A DNA stretch of 64,000 nucleotides from Portulaca oleracea. Lineage: Eukaryota; Streptophyta; Magnoliopsida; Caryophyllales; Portulacaceae. The notes beneath the pieces are model-generated. The model made no database searches. It saw only the letters and a list, made by a program, of their open reading frames with translations, and had not been told where the DNA came from. How positions within the stretch are numbered: position 1 is the first letter of the stretch; each line of letters starts with the position of its first letter. The DNA is taken from contig CM055874.1 in assembly GCA_029582165.1 (NCBI GenBank), positions 45,526,269 to 45,590,268 of the forward strand. The letters run 5' to 3'. Of the stretch, positions 58,140 through 64,000 are shown piece after piece. The position numbers were made by a program, and so were the translations under genes.

Positions 58140-58720
58140 ACATCCCATCTATGTCACCTCGAGATGCGTGCACACGCGATGTGAAGGGCTAAATAATGTG
58201 ATAAAAATACTACTCATGCCATATCAAATGACATATTGGATCACCTTCCAACTCAGCATAACCGATCATACAAAAATTACCTGGGTTGGATCATCAGGAG
58301 AAATCCAATTATGATAATGGGCCCAAAAAAGGCCCAACTCTCTTTCCCTCTCTCTTTTACACCTCTTAGCTAACTTACCTCCAACCTCCTCATTTATTCT
58401 CCCTATAAATACTCTCATCATTGATTGATTTGATAAGATATAAAAAAAGTAACTCACATTCTCTCCTTCCTAGGCAATACCTCATCTCCATTTAAGTCAC
58501 CAGAATCTTACTTCCCTCCACCTCGAAATACTCCATAAACCCTTCATTACTGTCTGTTAACTTCCTCGAGCACGTGTTAACTTGAGCGTCGGAGGGGTGT
58601 TCCCCGCGCAAAATCCCCGGGGAGTTCCTTGTTTGTAGGTTGAGAGCGCTGAGAAGATCCAACCTGTTGTCATCCACGTAAGCTCGATCCACCAACTCAC
58701 CTCACCCTAGTTTCTTCGGA
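58140..58720 (+). mobile_element. Solo-LTR-like fragment
   Basis: CTCCCTATAAATACTCTCATC (TATA box) at about 58400 is followed, about 180 bases on, by AACTTGAGCGTCGGAGGGGT and CCCCGGGGAGTTCC, a combination I know from the promoter and R-U5 part of plant retrotransposon LTRs. No second LTR or internal domain was found, and the ends were not fixed. Confidence 0.45.
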
Positions 58721-58781
58721 AACAAATACCATTATAATTCTTAGTACGATAAAGTTCTTAATTATGATAATTTTATAGGAA

Positions 58782-60475
58782 AATTGGATTCTAATAATCC
58801 CTACTTTCACCAAATGTATAGCAATAATCTCTACTTTCCTTTTGGATTATGGTGGTAAAAAATAAATAAAATTGGATTGTAGTGGTACCAAATCCACATC
58901 CACATTCTTTTTATTTTTTTTTCAATCCTACCCCATATTGTTTTTTTTTTCTGCCCTAGAAAGGTAATAAAGTATAGTTACTAAAATAATTTTAAATTAT
59001 TTTTTTGAGACTCCGAGCAATTATTATGATGTTTAAGAGGAATAAAAGTAAAAAAAACGAAAATGATAAACATCTTGACACAAGATGACTCTTAATCATC
59101 TTGCATTTCTTCTAAATCACTAATAAAATGAAATATAAGTGTATTTAAATCATTTTAAAGGTACATTTCATTATTTTTAGGGTTATTAAACCTTATAAAA
59201 AATTTAAAAATAATTATTTATTTATATTTATTTCATAAATATAAAACTATGTATAAAATGTGGATTTTCTACTATGATTGATAAAATTAGGCTATAATTA
59301 TATTTTTTCACCTAGTTAATAAGTATTATATTATTATAATTGATAAATATATTTAATTATTAAAGAAAATATTAATAAAAGTTACAAAAATGTGAAATAT
59401 GAACAATGGGAATTGATATAATGAGAAGAAGAATTTTGTGAGAAGAGAAGCATAGCAAATCATAACCATTAGTTCCAAGATCAAGGGTGGGTATTAATCT
59501 TGCATTTTTCTTTTTTTTTTTAGTTGGGAAATGTGAATAATAAATGTTGCAACCTTTTTTTTTTTTGTTGGCTGTGAAAAAAAAGGCAATTAATACAGTG
59601 TGTTTTCCAATGACATACTAATTAATTCGCAGTTCTAGAGAAAATCATCTATACCCAGAATGAACATCAACTATACCATAAACGAACGTCAACTATATCA
59701 TAAATAAACACCACATATACCCATAATGAACATCAACTATACCCTAAACGAACATCAACTATACCATAAATGGGTTTCGTAAAGGTGAGGACAAACACAA
59801 ATTATTTTTCATCTCATGGCATGTTGATGTTCATTTATGTTATAATTGATGTTCGTTTAGGGTATAGTTGAAGTTCATTATGGGTATAGGTGGTGTTCAT
59901 TTATGGTATAGTTGATGTTCGTTTAAAGTATAGTTGATGTTCATTCTGGGTACATGTGGTTTTCTCTAGAGCTGCGAATTAATTAGTATGTCATTGGAAA
60001 TTACACTGTATTAATTGCCCTCTTTTTCCCAGCCAACCAAAAACAAAAATGTTGTAACATTTATTATACACATTTTCCCAAAAAAAAAAAAAAAGCAAGA
60101 TTAATACCCACCCTTGATCTTGGAACCAATGGTTATGATTTGCTATGCTTTTCTTCTCACAAAATCCCTCTTCTCATTATATCAATTCCCATGAACAATT
60201 CAAGATGGTTAAGAACCATCTTGAGTCAAGATGGTTATCATGGTCAAAAAAAAAAATTGAAAAAAAATTGAAAAAAATTGGAAAAAACGCCATAAATTCA
60301 TTAAAAATTATGGTAAAGTGTTATACTAAGTTTTGAATCAAATGCAATACAAAATCTATGATATTTAGGGTATACTCTCAATGATGTCCCACTATAATTC
60401 AATTTTTTTTTACCATCAGAATTCAAATTGATAATAAGGACTATAAGTAGGTATTATTATAATTCAATTTTCCTA
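58782..60475. mobile_element. Foldback element, GGATTCTAATAATCCC family, with nested palindrome
   Basis: Left AAATTGGATTCTAATAATCC and ATTGGATTGTAGTGG; right CCCACTATAATTCAAT and TATTATTATAATTCAATTTT. Internal words (GAGACTCCGAGCAATTATTA; TTAGGGTATACTCTCAATGA) match the 39450-39970 element. A separate palindrome occupies 59407-60192. Non-coding. Confidence 0.75.
59407..60192. mobile_element. Near-perfect palindrome (foldback element) of about 790 bp
   Basis: GGGAATTGATATAATGAGAAG...AGATCAAGGGTGGGTATTAATCTTGC at the left is repeated in inverted order at the right (GCAAGATTAATACCCACCCTTGATCT...CTTCTCATTATATCAATTCCC). The inner part of each arm iterates GAACATCAACTATACC-like words. The centre is near 59800. 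Arms of about 390 bp with few mismatches, much cleaner than the element around it, so younger. Confidence 0.88.
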
Positions 60476-60573
60476 ATTTTGTATTATAACTTATTATTAT
60501 AATTTATGAATATTCAAAAATAAAAATTTAAATGAGTAAATATTTTAGGAAGGAAATAGTATACTATTATGTA

Positions 60574-60780
60574 CTCCCTCCGTCCCAAATTAATTGACAT
60601 TGGTCTAAGTATTAATTACTAACAAATTACAATGAGTATCAATATGAAATTACCGTCATTAGAAAGATGTTTTATTAAAAATTACAATGGAGGTAGTTTC
60701 ATATTGTAACTCATTGTAATTGATGAATAATTAACGATTAAAATTTAGTTAAAATGTCAATTAATTTGGTACGGTGAGAG
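60574..60780. mobile_element. Stowaway MITE
   Basis: CTCCCTCCGTCCCAAATTAATTGAC at the left, GTCAATTAATTTGGTACGGTGAGAG at the right, TA target duplications (60572-60573, 60781-60782). 207 bp, no ORF. Confidence 0.85.
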
Positions 60781-60782
60781 TA

Positions 60783-61605
60783 ATGTAAATAAAGAAGAGA
60801 GAATAATGACAATTGACAACTTTAATAGGACATGCAGCCCAAACATTCAATTTCCAAGCATGACAATGACTAGCCTGACAGTCTGACACCAAATTATTGC
60901 CAACAACATTGTTGTTCCCATTGCATGAATTTGCTGGATGTCTGATTAATCATTCAGTTTTCTTTAACATTTATACATATGGAAGTATCATACACTGAAA
61001 ATTCATCATGTCCCTTGTTTCCCCCATTATTTTTAGTAGGTAAAAAGATAGTTGCCATGCATAACTTACACTTGAATCACATCTAGAAACTAGTGTCAAC
61101 TAGCTAATTGCCATATGAGAATATGAGATCAAGGAAATGGGTAGCTTTAATTTAAATTTTGAAGTGTTTGAATGCTAAAAGTTCTATATAATTTAGAATA
61201 TTATAAAAGAATAAATTTCGTCAAAATAAATTAAAGTGAACGAGTTAATATATTGATCTATTCTTTCAAGACTTACATTAAATGTTAATTGATCGCTTTC
61301 TAATACACTACACAAGAAAAGCAATACATTATTTGATGGATTACCTAGTGATGAAGGATTGTTCAATAATAGATCTTCAACGATCTGAATGTGATAATCA
61401 ATAATGGAGTTCTAATAACTTTGAAGGGAATAATTGAGTTAAACAAAGATGTAGAGGGATGTCATACCCATTTACTATATCATTCAAATGCAATTCAAGT
61501 GCAAAAGAATTCATTCTAGCATAGGAAAAGAATAACATTTGATCATGAAAAATACACAATTATAGAAAATCATGTATGAGTCATATGAGAAGACCCCTTA
61601 CAAGT
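60783..61605. other. Intergenic DNA, RABA5 3' flank
   Basis: AT-rich, no recognisable gene. The part next to 61606 should include the RABA5 3' UTR on the minus strand. Confidence 0.5.
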
Positions 61606-63158
61606 TTAACTGGAACAACATGAAATGTAACTCTGATTTTGGTTTGCCTTTTCATTATTGACAAGGCTTACCCTGTTGAAAGACAATGAGGTCTTGTATG
61701 AATCCGAATTAAGGACTTTTCTGCTTACATTGTTGTATATCTCCTTGATGATGATCTCGAAGGCTTTCTTCACATTGGTGGAGTCTTTTGCAGATGTCTC
61801 GATGAAGAACAATCCATGTTCTTCGGCTAGATTCTTGCCCTCGTCGGTGGTGATTGCCCTTATGTCGTCCAAATCAGACTTGTTTCCCACAAGCATTCTT
61901 GCTATGGTTGTATCAGAATGAGCTGAAGACAATGACAATGAAGTTCTTAGGCTAAGAAATGGTACCAAAGCTAAAATGCATATTTTATTTGTGTTTGTTA
62001 AGTTAGCTGGTAACATTTTAAGGGAGTGTTCACAACATCAAAACCTATAGAAATTGATAAGAAAGTTCAAAGTTTGCCAAGGATCAAAATGTTGAAGTTG
62101 TTCACAGATAAAAGAATATCATCAAAAACCCAAATCAACTCAGGTCACATAATGTCTATGAACAAGAGCTGAAATCATGATAACAAATATTGTTGCAATT
62201 AAGCACTTGAAAGCTCTTCTATTTGTGCTCAAATATTAGTCAATGAAACATAACTTCATGCAAACCTCAATGACTTCTTCAAGCAAACAAATAAAAACCC
62301 ATTCAATCTCAAAATAACATAGATTTATCAAGAACAAGGTTAACTTTGTCAACCAACAAAAAAACAAAAACAAAAACTAAAACCATCATTGTGAAGCTCA
62401 TCTATGAAGCAACTAAATCTATCCAAAACCCAGATCAATCAACCAAAACAAATTAACAAAACAATCAAAAACTTGAAATAAAACCCTAAAATGCAAACCT
62501 TACCAACAACCCATATCAATAAATTCATCAAAAACGAAAACCCATCAACATTTTTATCAAATACTTCGATCAAAACTCCAAAAGTCATTCTTTAACAACA
62601 ATATGTATCAACAAATCCATCAAAACCAAGACCAACAAACATTTTTACCAAAAACTTGACAGGGAACTCCAAAAAGTCAATAAATCCATAACAAAAACAA
62701 AACCCGAAGAAAATTTTCACCAAAAACTCGAGTCAAAACCCCAGAAAATGAATCTTTATCAACAACACAGATGAACAAACCCATCAAACAAAAAAACCCA
62801 TCAACATTTTTGTGTTGATCAACTTACTGTTGAGTTCACCAAGCCAACGTCCAACGCTATCAAAGGTGGTTCTTCGTGAAATATCATAGACAATGAGGGC
62901 ACCTACAGCACCTCTGTAATAAGCAGAAGTAACAGCCCTGAATCTCTCTTGACCAGCAGTGTCCCAAATCTGTGCTTTTACCTCTTTTCCATCGATTTCC
63001 ATGCTTTGTGTCTGAAACTCAACCCCAATGGTGGCCTTTGAATGCATGTTGAACTCGTTTCGAGCGTATCGGGATAGAAGATTGGACTTCCCAACTGCTG
63101 AATCCCCAATGATCACAATCTTGAAGAGGTACTCCTCTGTTTCTTCATCAGAGGACAT
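61606..63158 (-). CDS. Rab GTPase of the RABA5 group (Rab11 family)
   Basis: Small GTPase of trans-Golgi/endosome to plasma-membrane traffic. Exon 1 62828-63158 (minus), intron 61923-62827 (905 bp, GT-AG), exon 2 61606-61922; 648 nt, 215 residues. P-loop GDSAVGKS 18-25, switch region ATIGVEF 42-48, WDTAGQE 65-71, NKSD 124-127 (most RABA5 proteins have NKCD), ETSAK 152-156, and the C-terminal double cysteine of ISCCSS for geranylgeranylation. The motif [20 protein letters not shown] and the tail [10 protein letters not shown]...NRVSLVNN fit RABA5 rather than RABA1-4. The start [19 protein letters not shown] is the family's usual start. No lesion. ORF tails running into the intron (to 62016 and 62784) are not coding. 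Confidence 0.93.
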
Positions 63159-64000
63159 GGCTTGTTTTTAGCTGGTGTTTTTCAGACGGAAAAACAGGGG
63201 AGACAAGCAAATGAGGGAGTTGGGGTTGTTTTGGGAAAGAATATAGAGATTTTGGGAATTGGTTTTTGCAAAATGAGGGATTATACAAAGTGGGTGTCTT
63301 TAGATTTTTAGGGAGGAAAAGAGAAAGAAGACTTTTTTTGGTTTTGGGGGGGATATGTTAGAGAGAGAAAGAGGAGATGTGATGGTGTGTGGTATTATTA
63401 TTGTTCATGGGAAGCAATTTGTATGAAGAGTGTGATCATGGTTGCCAAACACTTCTTTTTCTTTCAATTTTTATGTCAATAATGTTGTCCATGTTCTATC
63501 ATATGTTACCTTGTTGGGCATTGAGCACAAAAGGTTTAACTTTGTGTTTTATGAAGTGTTCACTAATAATTCAAATGGGAGTTTCTAGAAATAATGTAGC
63601 TGGAATTGGCTTGGTAGGTGATTGATTTATATAGTTTAGAATATGAGAAATAATCCAAAGCCTATCATGATCATTGCGGTGATTAGTTTTTCATCTTATA
63701 GTGATCATATTATCTCTGTTATGTTTTGTTTTTAGCATTAAAAGATAGCTTCTCCATGTTACTATATTGTGTTGTGCTTAGATTTTAAATTTTTTTTTTT
63801 TTTGTTATTGCATTAGTATACCTTTCTTTTAGTGATCTAAACTTATTTTTTCTTAGATTTTCATGTTTTCCTCATAATTTTTCTAGATTTATAGAGAAAT
63901 GTAAATTATAGTGTGAGATCATCTCTCATATACGTATCGTGAGACAAAATTTTGTGTAGATGACTTCTTTAATATTTTACTATGAGTAATAAATTATATT
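63159..64000. other. RABA5 promoter side and intergenic DNA
   Basis: A/G-rich leader-like sequence on the plus strand (AGAGAGAGAAAGAGGAG near 63360, a CT tract on the gene strand) is plausible 5' UTR/promoter DNA of RABA5. From about 63450 to the end the DNA is AT-rich with no recognised feature. Confidence 0.45.

Overview
This is nuclear DNA of a flowering plant, most likely a eudicot. The evidence is GT-AG introns, AT-rich and transposon-filled intergenic DNA, and plant gene families (ASHH2/SDG8-type histone methyltransferase, plant ABCB transporter, RABA5 GTPase, MUR3-like GT47). One insert of about 6 kb is organellar. I cannot name the genus. Three loci look intact: the 3' part of DNA topoisomerase III-beta (+, 96-6112, continuing off the left edge), a complete 12-exon full-size ABCB transporter (+, 44754-57101, 1289 codons) and a complete two-exon RABA5-type Rab GTPase (-, 61606-63158, 215 codons).

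Between 6.5 and 26 kb lies a run of decayed genes. A MUR3-like GT47 glycosyltransferase gene (-, 14411 to 6904) is split in mid-ORF by about 6.1 kb of organellar DNA (about 7602-13680). The same 5-bp string, CTCCT, sits at both junctions, and collapsing it restores the reading frame across the break. The insert is a mosaic: a plastid ycf2 fragment, a decayed mitochondrial-type ORF, an rps7 pseudogene fused to an atp9 start, a scrap resembling mitochondrial-plasmid family B DNA polymerase, and unassigned mitochondrial-style DNA. A second, more degenerate GT47 copy lies just downstream (6481-6790). Next come a DEN1/NEDP1-type (SENP8) NEDD8 protease gene with a nonsense codon and an out-of-frame deletion (18080-18803), and a pseudogene of ASHH2/SDG8 (about 20657-26096) that has frameshifts, stops and no C-terminal half of the SET domain.

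From 26.7 to 37 kb is a transposon cluster. A Tourist-like MITE (TAA target duplication) is interrupted by a 6.1-kb LTR element with near-identical 664/666-bp LTRs and CCTGT target duplications. That element is on the minus strand, carries only a broken Ty3-type gag, has no pol, and holds a 13-unit, 80-bp tandem array. Beside it lie a mariner transposase scrap and a LINE remnant carrying a tandem duplication and a local inversion.

From 37 to 64 kb, long-arm foldback elements (38.85-39.4, 39.45-39.97, 43.74-44.28, 45.37-45.93 and 58.78-60.48 kb, the last with a second near-perfect palindrome nested in it) and Stowaway-like MITEs fill the intergenic DNA and the 7.4-kb first intron of the ABCB gene. 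I saw no tRNA, rRNA or CRISPR array and no unknown multigene system. The most unusual content is the composite organellar insert and the nested repeat structures.
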